DNA of 64,000 bases from Euglena gracilis. Its lineage: Eukaryota; Euglenida; Euglenophyceae; Euglenales. The position numbers were made by a program, and so were the translations under genes. The DNA lies in contig CP154956.1 of the NCBI GenBank assembly GCA_039621445.1, forward strand, positions 43,238,437-43,302,436. The letters run 5' to 3'. This document shows positions 43,202 through 54,784 of the stretch, piece by piece. The notes below the pieces were generated by a model. The model searched no databases. It saw nothing but the letters and a program-made list of their open reading frames with translations, and had not been told where the DNA came from. The first letter of the stretch is position 1; each line of letters opens with the position of its first letter.

Positions 43202-44861
43202 CTACCGCTGGGCCACCGTCAACATCAGGACGCAGAACTCGTCGAAACTCAGCCTGCCGCTGTCCCCAATCCGGTACCGGTCCAGGCTGCTGCACAGCTG
43301 TGGGAGGAAGGCAAGTTGATCCGGGGCCAGGCTGGGTTTTGTGTGTGTTTGTCGTTCCGGTGATGGGCCGAATAAAACCACTTGTATGAGACGCCTTCTG
43401 AGCCAGACGTGGATGAGAGTTGGAAAACAAAACGCTGTGCATGAACGCACATCAAAGTCCAACCACGTTGGGGTTTCCCCAGCACTTCGCTGTGTCTGAG
43501 CAGGCGCCAACGCACCCTCTTCTGGGAGGTCTGCACGCCGAAGTTCTCGAGGCTGCCGTACAGCCGCTCGAACTGCGCCCGGTCGATCCAGCCCTGCCCG
43601 TCCGCGTCCAGCTCGTTGAACGCGTCGCGCAGCTGCCGCTCCGTGACGAGCAGCCCGCCCACATTGCGCTGCCGCCAGGGCATCGCTTGATGGACCGTCC
43701 CCCGACAGGCTGAAGATGGCCAACCCCGGGGACAGCGGGGTCTCGAAGTTGCCCTTCGAGACCCTGGGCGCCTGGGCAGGCAGGTACTACCCCCCCCCCC
43801 CCGATGTTCCCCCACCCGGCGCCAGAAGGCGTCCTTGAAGGACCGTTTGAGGCCCGCGGGTTTGAGCCATTTCTTTGGAGTGTCGCGGGAGTGGCCCTCC
43901 CATCCGGGGGGGGGGGGCACGGAAGTACCTGACTGGTTTTCCAAGCAACCCAAGTTTCCCCTGAGGCACCCTGGGGAGGGTGAAGGCGTGGCCCACCCCA
44001 CAGCCAATGAAACAAAGGCTCCTGGTTGGCTGGGTCCCCGGTATGGCGCTGGGCGCCTGGGGGGAAAAGCGCCGCCCGGGCCCGAGGTGCTGCTCGAGGT
44101 ACGGGTGGGCGGGCGGCGGCCAACGCGGCGCAGTGGCGAACATGGCGTCCGCCGTGGAGATGGAGTCCGCCCACTTCTGGACCGGCTTGGGCCCCTGGGG
44201 GGGGGGGTCAAGTCAAGTTAAGTTAGTCAAGTCAAGTCAGTCTTTTCAAATGTCTTATATCAGCCGGCAACTTTTTGCTTTCTCAAACCTCGGGAGGAAA
44301 TGGGCTCCTTTGGAAAGCATTTGAATGTCCAGTCGTCCACCCTGTGCCTCACTTGAGACATCCAGAACGATACGGCAACCCAACGCACCGCATCACACCC
44401 AGGAGTTCCGCATGGTGTAGGGCACCACCTCCCCGGGCACTGAAGCCAGGCGTGCCTGTTCATTCAGGGCACCGAAGAGAACACACACGACTACATGCAG
44501 TCATAAGCCAAGGCACCGCCTGCCCTGGATGAGGGCCCGGTTTGTCAGGCGGCCGCGGCCAAAGCCGCCGTACAGCGGGTGCTCCAGCGAGGACTTGGGG
44601 GGCACGAAGCTGCGGTACGCGCTTGGGTCGAACTCGTCTGCAGCGGAAAGGCCTGCGAACTGCGCCGCCAGCTCCGTCGCCCCCGAGGGGGCCAGCGTGT
44701 TGCCCGACATCGCCAGCTGCACCAGCGCCGTCTTGACTGGGGAGGCCCCTGCGGACGGGCGGGCGCAAGTGTGGGTGTTCGGGTCACACCAGACGGCTCA
44801 AGAAAGGTGTGTTATTCTATACTGATGCACCGTGGCACACCTTATCGTGGCAGAATTGACA

Positions 44862-44903
<42 letters not shown>

Positions 44904-45632
44904 GATTGGTGTGGATGGGAAGTGTGTGGTGCGGGTGTGTCGGAGGTGGAGGAGGCTGCTTTGTTTTCATTCCAGGAGGTGCTGTGGGTGGTGACGGCAG
45001 GGCGTCCCCCGCCTGGCCTCCGACACAGCGAAACCGGGGGTGCCGGCTCACTACGCTGCGTCATCACTGGCCCACCACCACGGCCCCCGGTGTCCTCCTG
45101 GAAGGAAAGCTGCCGCTGCTGCTGGCGCTGCTGTCGCTGCTGCTGCTGCTGTCGCTGTTGCTGCTGCTGCTCCTGCTGCTGCCTGCGGGAGTTGGTTTGG
45201 GTCGTTTTGTCAGGTTTGCGGCTTTGCCGGTCCCTTGGGGGGTGGGAGGCTCCTCCGGTGGTTGTTGAACCCTCCCCCCTCTCGCTGGGGCTGGGTTGCT
45301 GCTGCTGCTGCCTTCGGCTGCGGCGGCTTTGGAGCACATCCCATTGGTTGGGGTGTGCGGGGATCGGAGGGGGGCCTGCCCGGTTTGCCCCACTCTCTCC
45401 CCTGGTGCTCCTTTGGTTGGCTGGGGGCACCGACTCCCCTTGACAGTGGCGTTCTTCAAAATTTTCCTTCATTTGTTGGACTTCTCGGGTCAGTGCAGCG
45501 ATGGTCTCTGCCATTCGCTTCAGCTGCTTATGCACAGCTGCCCCTCGCCTGCCGTACACAGGGGTCCACTCGGCACCCTCTTCCTCTCTTAAGCCTTGGG
45601 TGCCCTGCACACTCTCAGGGCGGGAGGGTCTG

Positions 45633-45668
<36 letters not shown>

Positions 45669-48600
45669 AATGGACAGATTTCCACAAAGTGAAAAAAAAA
45701 TGGAGATATTACCCAAATAACTAAGAAAATAGAACCAAAATGATTTTGTAAATACACCGATGTAATGATTAACCCTGAACTGGTGCACACTCCGACATTT
45801 CCTCAGCCTCCGGCCCCCAAAGCCCATCTTTTTTGAGCCTCTCGCCAAACCCCACTCCAGCGCACGGCAGCCACCTGACGCGGTGGCCGGGCTCACCCAC
45901 TCCGTGGCGCGCAGCACCGCGGTCGGGGAAGGCCCGGCCGTCCCTGCGCTGCGGGTCAGCGTCCGCCGGAACGTCCCGGGGGTGGCCGGCAGCGGGTGGG
46001 GCGCGGCCACCACGGTGCTGCTGTCCGCCATGTTGCCCAGCAGCTGCCCGGCGGGGGTGTGGGTGGCGCTCGTGTTGGGGGTTTGGGGAGTGGCTTTGCC
46101 CACTTTGTTCAGGACCTAACCCCCCCTCCCCCCCCCCCACCCGGCCCGGGCCATATTGGCCAAAAGGCTGGGCCAACTTGGGGGGGGGGTAACGAGCCCG
46201 TGGTAGGTAAGCATCTGGGTGAGGAGTAAGAATTAAAGGAATTTAGCTGAAAGACATAAAGAGCCAGAGTTAAGGAGTCACGATAGGTTGGCCATGTCTT
46301 CCATCTCTTCCAAAATGGGAAGGGCGTAGCAACCCGGACCTGGGGGAATACAGCTGGGTGGATGGAAAATCAGGTTTGACAAAACTAAAGTTGGAAAAAA
46401 ACCAGCCTTTCGCCATTCAGACAGTTGGACGAATACTGCAATAGCTTGAATAAGCTGCTGGCTGCTGAGCCTCCTCCCTCAGGAAGGAACCATCCACTGG
46501 GTTGCCAGCACAAGATGCGCACTGTGCATTTGAGCTCACAACACAGCACTTTGGGAACGATCGAAAGAGACTTTGCACCCATTGGCTGACCGTTCCTGAC
46601 GACTCCAGAAATGGACAACACCCCCTCTCGCAGCATCCCGAAAAGCAACATGCCGGGGAGCAGTTTCCTGCAGCGCACACATCCCCGAACGGAGAGCGAT
46701 GCGGCGCGACAGGATCCCATTGGCGAAAAGGGAAGCGATTGGGTTACCCTGGGTGTGGTGTGGTGTGGTGTAGTGCTGTGTGGTGTGGTGCGGTGTGATG
46801 TGGTGTGGTGTCGTGTGGTGTGGTGCGGTGTGGTGTGCAGTGGTGTGGTGTGGTGTGGTGTGGTGTGGTGTGGTGTGGTGTGGTGTGGTGTGGTGTGGTG
46901 TGGTGTGGTGCGGTGTGGTGCGGTGCGGTGTGATGTGGTTGGTGTGGTGTGGTGCGGCGTGGTGTGCACAGGCACAAGCGATGAGGCTGATATATCCAAC
47001 TGTCTACTGATTTGGGCAGCTGTCCCTGTGCCTCTCACACATCTGCATGGGGCGGGGCAGCCAGTGTGACACACCACAAGGGTGACGGAGGTCAGCTCCG
47101 CATTGTTGACGAACACGGAGGCGAGCTCCTCCTGCATGGCGGCCGTGACGGCGTTGGCGGTGAGGTCCAGCGTCCGCAGGCGCGTCAGCCGCTTCAGCGC
47201 ATAGCACAACGTGCGGCAGCCCTCGTCGCTGATGCGGTTGTCCGCCACCACCAGCGAGCTGAAGTACAGGTTGACCGCAGCGCCGCGCCCCAAACCATAG
47301 GAAAGAAGTGGGGGGCAATGGCAGGGTTGTGGCGAGATGCACAGCGAATAAGGCGGCCTTATTCAAAAAATAAATGCAGCAATTACAGTTCCCCATTAGC
47401 ATGAATATGCCAAATAAATGTGTATGTGTGTATGTAAACATATTACATTATATACACATATATATGGCTCACTGTTGTGGGGGAGGGCTTATGGTCCCCT
47501 GCAGGGAGCCGCAGAATGGGAAGGCTCTCCAGACCCAGGTAGACACAGCACTGCCCGTTGTTCAGGGCCAGAGATAGGGCCACTGCGGCGCTGGAGTCCA
47601 TGTTGCAGTGGGAAACGTTGGGGGCAGGGAGCACCAAGACATTTGGACTCCGGAGAACGTCAAAAATCAACAACATGGGTTTGGAAGCCGTCTCCCTCCA
47701 CTCCCTCCACAAAGCGAAGCCAGAATCCATTTGTGGGCGACAGGATCGATGGCAGCGTAACATAGCCCAAAGTCCCGTTAGACCAAGGAGTCCCTGAGCG
47801 AGGGACATGAGGTGCTGCAGACACCGTCTCTCTCCTGTCAGATAACTCCAATGGGCCCATGCCATGGGTAGCCCGAAGCTTCTATGAGCCTCACAAACAA
47901 CGAACACAAGAATCCGAGATAAATGGGGGGAACCGAAAATGCAGAAATACACCAAAATGAAAATACAAATAGGATAAAATGAAATGAACATACAAAAATA
48001 CACCAGTCCACACTCCCCTCCTTCGCCGTTTTCTTCAGGATACCCAGCGCTGACGAACTTTTTTGTGCGGTGGGGAGGAAAGCGGTGGCCGGTGCTCCTT
48101 CATCGCCGCCGCCAGCATCGTGACGCCCTCGCTGCCGATGGCGTTGCCGTCCACGTGCAGGCGCTCCAGCTGGGGACTGAGCCGGACCAGGTCCGCCACG
48201 TCCCCCACACACCGCGCCGTCAGCCCCACGCTGGACAGGTCCACGGCGGCACGGCCCCCGGCCCGCCCCAGCCCAGCCCACCCCACCCCGCCCCGCCCCG
48301 GCCTGGCCCAGCCTGCCCAGCCCAGCCCCGCCCCGGCCCGCCCCGGCCCAGCCTGGCCCGCCCCGGCCCAACCCAGCCAGGCCCAGCCCAGCCTGCCCCA
48401 GCCCGGCCCGCCCCGGAACTCCCGCCCGACGCAGGCGTTGCTGCCAAGTGTCACAAAAGACAGACCTTGATTCAATTGTTTTTTTTGTAAACCATGAACC
48501 GAAACTTTCTGCTCCCCACCAGATAGAACTGTGGAGGGCAGGAGGGGGTCAAAGCCGTACTGAGGGAGGACGGCATGCCTTTTTATGCCCTTTTCCCAGC

Positions 48601-50406
48601 TTCGTCTATTTTTGGACTGCGAAGATTCTCAGGAGGAATTATCCCCCCAAATAATACCAAAGGGGGTATTATTTGAGGGGGTTACATGTTTTACCCCACC
48701 GTCGCCACAGGGGATTGGGCCAGCCAATGGCTTGGGGGTCCCTTCCACCCACCCACCCTCCCCACCAAGGGCCAAGGGAGCCCACACCCACACGGACGGC
48801 CCAGCGCTCTTATGCACTGCCCACGTCAAGGGTCGGACCTGCGGGAGGGCGCCGTGGGCGTAGCGCAGGGCGGACAGGGCCTTGAAGCCCTCCAGGACGG
48901 GCCGCAGCCCGTCGTCCCCCAGCGGGTTGCGGGAGAGGTTGATGGCCATGAGGCCCACCTTGAGCAGCGCCTCCCCGAACCGCTTCGCGTGCCGGCAGCC
49001 GGTCCCGGCGGCACGAACAAAAAAGGGGGAGGGGCCAATCCGCAACAGGCACGGGATGCCCGTCACCACCAAATCACCGCCGAGTACCACGCGTTCGTCG
49101 CGTGGTATTCGGATGGGTGAGAGCCGCGGCAAATGACCTGCCGGGGCCTTGTCCCTGACAGTGCTGGATGACCTGGCGGGGCAAAATGATTCCAGAGAAA
49201 AAAGATGGTTCCAGTAATCTGGCATCCACTTTTTGGGGCACAAGTTCTCAGCGGCACTGGAAAAAAAGTGCCAAAAAACATGGCGAGGTCACAGTGATGC
49301 TCCTGCCAGGTTGGCTGGTGGGGTTGTGTGTGTGGGTTGTGTGTGTCACCTGGGGAAAGGTTGTGAAAAGTTATGTGGGTGAAAAAAAAACTGGGAGAGC
49401 GCCGGCTGGACGCTCAGGAGTGAAGAGGTTGGCTTCGAGGTCCAACTCCATGAGGCTGACGTTGCTGGCAGCCCCGCCTGTGGGCGGGAGTCGGGTGGCT
49501 GGTGAGATGCGAGCCCTGCAGGGCAACAACGCCGAGGCACAGGCAGCGCTGGGCAACCGACAAGGCGGGGGCGAAGTCCACCAGGGCCTCCCCCAGCAGG
49601 TTGTAGCCGGCGGCACGCCTCGCCGGCAAATGAACCGTTGGTGGGCCCCGACCCAGGGATTTCGGTGAAGCGCCGGGGGGGGGGGGGGGCGCACCTCCTC
49701 CGCGGGTTTGCAGCCCTGGGGGGGGAGGGTCGCAGGGTCCATGCAACGGCAACCGCCGGGACCAACTAAAAGACAACCAAACAGCCCCGCTGGCAAAGAA
49801 AATGGGGGTGACCATGCAAAGTTTCAAGGGGCACCATTCACCAAAATTTTCTGGTAATATCTGTGTGACCAGCATTATGAAACCTCAGGGCAGGGGAGCG
49901 AATCATAGCTCCCAAGACAAAAACCCGTAAATCGGCCAACCCTTTTCATCCGCCCTGCCTCTTGCCAGGCTGGTTCGAGCCTTGGTGGAGCCCACCCCAA
50001 TGGAACACCCCCCCCCCCCCCCCCCCCCTATCCCCCCACTATGTCGCCACCCAAGGCCCCTGGAAATATGGCAAAAAAGGTGGTGGGGGATCGGACCCCC
50101 CACCAGAATGGGGGGGGGTCGACTCCCCCACCCACCACCCATAGGGTTTTGGGGATTCCCGCACATGAATGAACGGGTGCCAATCTCAATGGAGGCGAGG
50201 CGTGGCTGACGTTCAGCGCCTGCAGCGTGCCGTTGGCGGTCAGCATGGAAGCCAGGGCCCGGCCCCCCGCGACGTTGACCTCGTTGCGGGCCACGTTGAG
50301 CTGCAGCAGCGTTTGATTGCGGCCATGGATTCACTTAGTGATTCCCCGGGGGGGGGGGGCACTTTTTCCTGGGCCCAAACCCACCCACCCACCCACTCTT
50401 TTTTAA

Positions 50407-50439
<33 letters not shown>

Positions 50440-53400
50440 CAACCACCCACCCACCCACCCACCCACCCAAAATCCAGCCAAAATTGATAGCGCTGAATTT
50501 CACCCCTGCCTTCGGCCGGGGGTGGCCATTCATGGGAGGTAGGGCAGCCATTGGTTGGCCATGGCCAGCTGTGGCCGGCTGCGGTTGGCTGGAGTCATCC
50601 AACCAACACAACAAATCCAGCAACTGCATTGCACAATTAGTTGTGCGATGTGAGCCCTACAGGGCACCAGCCACCAAAGAGCCGCCCAACCAGGGTTAAT
50701 ACACATGAGGGTGTCTTTGGCACCTCGCACCTTTGTCTCGGTGTCTTTGGCACCTCGCTCAGGTCCCCGAGTACCCTGTGGAAGCCAATTTAACGACATT
50801 GAGCAGGAAAGCTTCAACGGTTTGCATGAGAATCTTAAACATAACCCTATTCATTCAAATAAGCCCCATAAATCTTTTTCTGATTGGACTTTTGCAATTT
50901 GGTTGGGTCGCGACCAGCCGCGGCCCCAAAAACCTTTTTTGTTGGGCCGCGGCCTGAGACCCTGAAATTCGGTCTGCACCTACCTCCCACAAACCTACCT
51001 CCCATGACTTCCCACCCCTTAAATCTCATCCAAGGCGCACGCCACCCCCTGGGGGGTCCACCCGGGAGGGGGGGGGCAGACAGGTGTTAAATGAATCTAT
51101 GGTTTCTGCCCAGCGCCCCCCCCACCCCCCCCACCCCGCCATCCCGCAGTCGTTTCCCTGCTGGGGGCCTTTGCCGTCCCGGGGGGGCTGGGGATGGAGG
51201 GATAGCGGCGGTGGGGAGCAGCTGGTTTGGAGGGCCGGCCCAATAGCCAGATAGAAACTGGCAAGAGAGGGGGACGGGTGACACTGTACATCGTGGGTTG
51301 TGATTTTCAATGCTCACTTCAACCTCGCAATATGGTCGGCAAGAATTCAAAAGAAAAAAAAAAAAAAAAAAAAAACAAAAAAAAAAAAAAAAAAGTTGCC
51401 ACAAAAAACACATACCCCACCATTCAACCCAAAAGAAATTGGGGGGGCAGCCTCCAGCGCGACCATGCTTGTGCTTACCAACCGGGGGGGGGAGGGGGGG
51501 TGGGTGCTATAGGGTGCCTGCCCCTAGCAGGCACACCCCCCCCCCCCGGGGGGATAGGGGTCCGGGTCGGACCCAGAAAAGTTTCAATGAAAATGGCCTT
51601 TTCCGGGCCCCCGGTCGCCTTCGGCGCCGGGGTCGGAGGGGGGTGCCTGCTAGGGGCAGGCACCCCCCCCCCAAAACCCTACCCCCCAGGGGGGGGGGGG
51701 GGTCGGATCGGGTGCTATAGGGTGCCTGCTCCTAGCACCCCCCCCCCCCGTGGGGTAGGCACCCGACTAAGCGCAAGCCTGAGTGCGACCCTCTGGGTGG
51801 CAGAGAGGTCCAGCTTCTTTAAGCGGCTGTTGGCCGTGATGGCATTGGCGATGGTCGCCGCCCCGGTCTTGGGGATGCGGTTGCCAGCAAGGCGCAGGCA
51901 GGCCTCCATGCAGCCGTCCCCACGAACCCCACGGGCGACCATACAATTTTTTACTGACCCCCGGGGGGGGGTCACTCCACTTTTTGAAAAACCAGTCAGT
52001 CACTTTTTTCGGGAAACCAGTCAGTCACTACCCCCCCCCCCGGGGGCCACTCTGGAATCCAAAGGAAATTTGACCAAAAGCATGCAAAAAAGGCCAAAAA
52101 AATTTCCGGCGCCTTCGGCGCTGGGTGACTTTAGTGATTTCTTGCCGACCCCTCCCCCCCAGGGGGGGGGTCCGGGCCAAAAACCAGTCAGTCACTCCGA
52201 AAAAACCAGTCACCCACCCCCGGGGGGGGGGGTCGGCCAGTGCACACAGGGGGGGTCGGCCAGTGCTTAAAAAATTGTCTGCGGGCGACACACGGAGCAC
52301 TCGTGTCATCGGCGTCACACAGGCACTCGTGCAAGACCCAACGATCAAACAGGGGGGGGGCTACGGCCAACGGTGGTCAAGCCTGGGCACAGGCTCTGCA
52401 GGGTGGCGTTGCCCTCCAGCATGGCGCCCACCGCCAGCCCACCGGAGTCCTTGATGGCGTTGTCGGAGAGGTCCAGGATTGGCCCCAGGGCGGCTGCCAC
52501 CCTTGAGACAGGAGGGCTGACCTTGGGCAGGGATCCTCACATTTCCGTGCTGGCCGAGGCCAACATGTATCCGTGGTTTTCCGTGATTTTCCGTGAATTT
52601 CCTGTCTCCGGAAAAGGGCAAAAGCCACATTCCATTCTGCACCGGAGCAATATTTGGGTGGTTGTGGCAGCAGATCGTTTCTCCATATTATAATCCTGGA
52701 GATCCCCCGGGGGATTGCACCCCTGAGGTCTATGAGAGGACTCCCCACCTCACAGCAAGGACACAAAAAGCGAACAAAACCGGAGGCGAATGTCTGCCTT
52801 GTGACGTCATTGTCTATTTGGAAAGGCAGAGAATGTGCAAAACATCCATTAAAATGCATAAGCACAAAATAAAGAACATTCAAAAAAGACCCAATTTTTT
52901 TTCCAAACCCTCCGCCTCATCCGTGAATTTCCGTGATTTCCTTGAAAATGGCCATCCCCATTTCCGTGATCCTTCGTGAATTTCCGTGAATTTCCTTTTC
53001 AGGAAATGTGAGGATTCCTGCCTATGGCATTGCTGATCCCAAGGGGGCAACGCCACCCCCAGCCTTTCCTTCTCCCGGCCAGGCTTGGGTCTTGGGACTT
53101 GGACATGACAAGCTTGGCCGCCGATGGTCACGTTTCATACCTCACCCCCTCTTGTACAAGACACGACAATGTTCAGGGAATGTGACGTTGACACGAGGGG
53201 CGTGTCAATGACACGGTGTGTCAACGCCACTGTAGTTCAATGAAAAACCCTCCGGTAATGTTCCGTGAAAGTGCGGTTGACACGGGGGGGGGGGGGTGTC
53301 AACGACACGGTGCGTATTGGACAGGGGGGGTCAGCCTGCAATGGAAGAGGGAACCCATGCCATTGACGACGGTGTCCCATCCCCAACGCCTGAACCCGAG

Positions 53401-54334
53401 GCTGAACCGCCAAATGGCAACCGCCCAACCGTCCAACCCCTCCACCGCCCAAGGAGCCCGGGCCCGGGCCGCCCTGCCCTCCACGGTGCGGTTGCCGCGC
53501 ATCGCCTCCATCACGACCTGCACCCCGTCGTCCCCCAGGGCATTGCCCTTCAGGTTGAGGTACCGCACCGTGGTCGGGGGCCGGCGGGGCTGGGCCTACC
53601 AAGTAGCCACGCTGAGGGACAAAAAAAGCGCGAAAAATGATTTGGATTGCACTTTTTGTGGCCTTCAAACAAATGCACCCGCGAGGTTGGTTCCTAAAAG
53701 TGTGCTAGCAAATGTGTAGATGGGTGTGATAGGCAACATGAAACTTCGAAACAAGCGATGCACGGAACAACAGAAAATGCAGGGAAAACGCGGTTTGCGT
53801 GCAAATTCCTTTAGAGCTTCCCCGGGATGTTAACTTTTCTGTTGAAGAGGACTGAATCTTTCACCTCTGGATTTCAGGTTTTCATTATCTGGGGTAATCT
53901 TTCATCATGCAACCATATTTTGATATTAGATGTTTGAGAACAGCATTCTGAAGCACCAAAACATCCAAAATAGAAAAATTTTGGCAAAAAAAATTGGTCT
54001 CAGAAAAATTGGAGCCAAACTGTGGATCTTTAAATCAAAAAAAAGTCCTAGTAAAACCAAAAAAAAATCAGGAGATGAGGAAAAAACCCAGAAATGAAAA
54101 AAGCAAATCTTGCCAAAATCGAAAAATGCAAAAAAAATAAACACAAACAAACGTGCTTGCACCCCCCCCCCCGCCTTATGGGGTGGTTGTGGGAGGCGGG
54201 CCCGGCCACCAACCCTGCCAGGGCGTGATCCGAAGCCCCTGCGCGAGGAACGGCGCCAGTGAGGCACCCAGCCGGCGGTTCTCGAGGTCGAGGGTCGGCC
54301 CCTGCCACAGCGCCGCATCGAAGTTCCCCTCCAT
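43202..54334 (-). CDS. Leucine-rich repeat (RI-type) protein with C-terminal EF-hands
   Basis: Begins MEGNFDAALWQGPTLDLE (54334) and ends LTVAQR at 43202; about 16 exons. RI-type repeats include RYLNLKGNALGDDGVQVVME (53589-53480), ILDLSDNAIKDSGGLAVGAM (52480-52389), LAGNRIPKTGAATIANAI (51893-about 51799), QLNVARNEVNVAGGRALASM (near 50290), AINLSRNPLGDDGLRPVL (48990-48839) and LVVADNRISDEGCRTL (47272-47075). Exons 43668-43516 and 43297-43202 hold two EF-hands, DADGQGWIDRAQ (no final Glu) and a degenerate GDSGRLSFDEF.

Five introns are nonconventional, and removing them restores exact repeat spacing. Some mid exons (51799-50320, 48250-47560, 44500-44200) are not fixed. LRRC74-like proteins have a similar layout, so a calcium-linked scaffold is inferred. 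Confidence 0.8.
44737..45874 (-). other. LRR-gene intron containing a 330-codon nested frame
   Basis: Within a GT-AG intron a frame stays open on the minus strand from 45790 to 44798. It encodes a coiled-coil (QLKRMAETIAALTREVQQMK), a polar stretch and a Gln/Arg run from CTG-type triplets (45108-45190). (CT)n tracts sit at both ends (44869-44900 and 45638-45664). It looks like an ORF1/Gag-type fragment of a retroelement, but no reverse transcriptase or zinc knuckle is visible. Confidence 0.35.
46748..46976. repeat. (TGTGG)n pentanucleotide tract
   Basis: Roughly 45 copies with point variants, inside an LRR-gene intron. The same pentamer recurs at 54447-54784. Confidence 0.97.
47273..47556 (-). 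other. Nonconventional intron, LRR gene
   Basis: 284 bases, GGG-CAG ... CTG-CGGTC. Termini CAGTGCTGTG / CAGCGCCGCG differ only by transitions. Joins VALSLALNN to NLYFSSLVVADN, giving correct repeat spacing. Confidence 0.75.
48255..48420. repeat. GC-rich minisatellite
   Basis: Degenerate CCCGGCCCGCCCCAGCCCAG units, nearly pure G on the transcribed strand, directly before an LRR exon. Possible G-quadruplex former. Confidence 0.85.
48991..49411 (-). other. Nonconventional intron with GT start, LRR gene
   Basis: 421 bases, GTC-CAG ... CTG-CCGGC, ends CAGCCGG / CCGGCTG. It starts with GT but ends GC, not AG. Joins LFTPE to AKRFGEALLK through a shared codon. Confidence 0.72.
49464..49554 (-). other. 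Nonconventional intron, LRR gene
   Basis: 91 bases, GCC-CAG ... CTG-CCAGC. Terminal inverted repeats CAGCGCTGCCTGTG / CAGCCCCGCCTGTG match at 12 of 14. Joins FAPALSV to NVSLMELDLEAN. Confidence 0.82.
50405..50470. repeat. Poly-C run and (ACCC)n
   Basis: About 28 C then eight ACCC units, in an LRR-gene intron. Homopolymer length is likely inexact in the assembly. Confidence 0.9.
51894..52388 (-). other. Nonconventional intron with near-intact duplication, LRR gene
   Basis: 495 bases, GCC-CAG ... CTG-CCTGC. The 8-mers flanking CAG and CTG are CCTGTGCC and CCTGCGCC (7 of 8). Joins EGNATLQSL to LAGNRIPKTG through a TGC codon. A family D foldback lies inside. Confidence 0.82.
51945..52275. repeat. 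Foldback family D, copy 2
   Basis: TTACTGACCCCCGGGGGG, AAACCAGTCAGTCACT repeated several times, CCGGCGCCTTCGGCGCTGG, and C-run/G-run pairs. Nested in the nonconventional intron 51894-52388. Confidence 0.75.
52481..53479 (-). other. Nonconventional intron, LRR gene
   Basis: 999 bases, GGG-CAG ... CTG-GGGCC, ends CAGGGCGGC / GCCGCCCTG. Joins AMRGNRTVE to ILDLSDNAIKDS, restoring the repeat exactly. Confidence 0.82.
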
Positions 54335-54446
54335 TGGCAGGCAACCTTGGAGCACAGCACGGGTGTGTGCCTTTCCACTGCTTCTCCGATGACAATGTAC
54401 TGGTAAGCAGGTTCTGTTGTACGTTTCTTTTGTCGATTTTCCATTG

Positions 54447-54784
54447 ATGTGGTGTGGTGTGGTGTGGTGTAGTGTAGTGTGGTGTGGTGTGGTGTGGTGT
54501 GGTGTGGTGTGGTGTGGTGTGGTGTGGTGTGGTGTGGTGTGGTGTGGCATGGTGTGGCGTGGTGTGGCGTGGTGTGGTGTGGTGTGGTGTGTGTGGTGTG
54601 GTGTGTGGTGTGTGGTGTGTGGTGTGTGGTGGGGTGCGGTGTGGTGTGGTGTGGTGTGGTGTGGCGTGGTGTGGTGTGGGGTGGTGTGGTGTGGTGTGGT
54701 GTGGTGTGGCATGGTGTGGCGTGGTGTGGCGTGGCGTGGTGTGGTGTGGTGTGGTGTGGTGTGGTGTGGTGTGGTGTGGTGTGG
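54447..54784. repeat. (TGTGG)n pentanucleotide tract
   Basis: Same unit as 46748-46976, with TGTGGCG and GTGTG variants, just upstream of the LRR gene start. Confidence 0.97.

Noticed and set aside
46748-54784. CRISPR-like arrays at the pentamer tracts
   Set aside because: Units are contiguous five-base repeats without spacers, in a eukaryotic genome.
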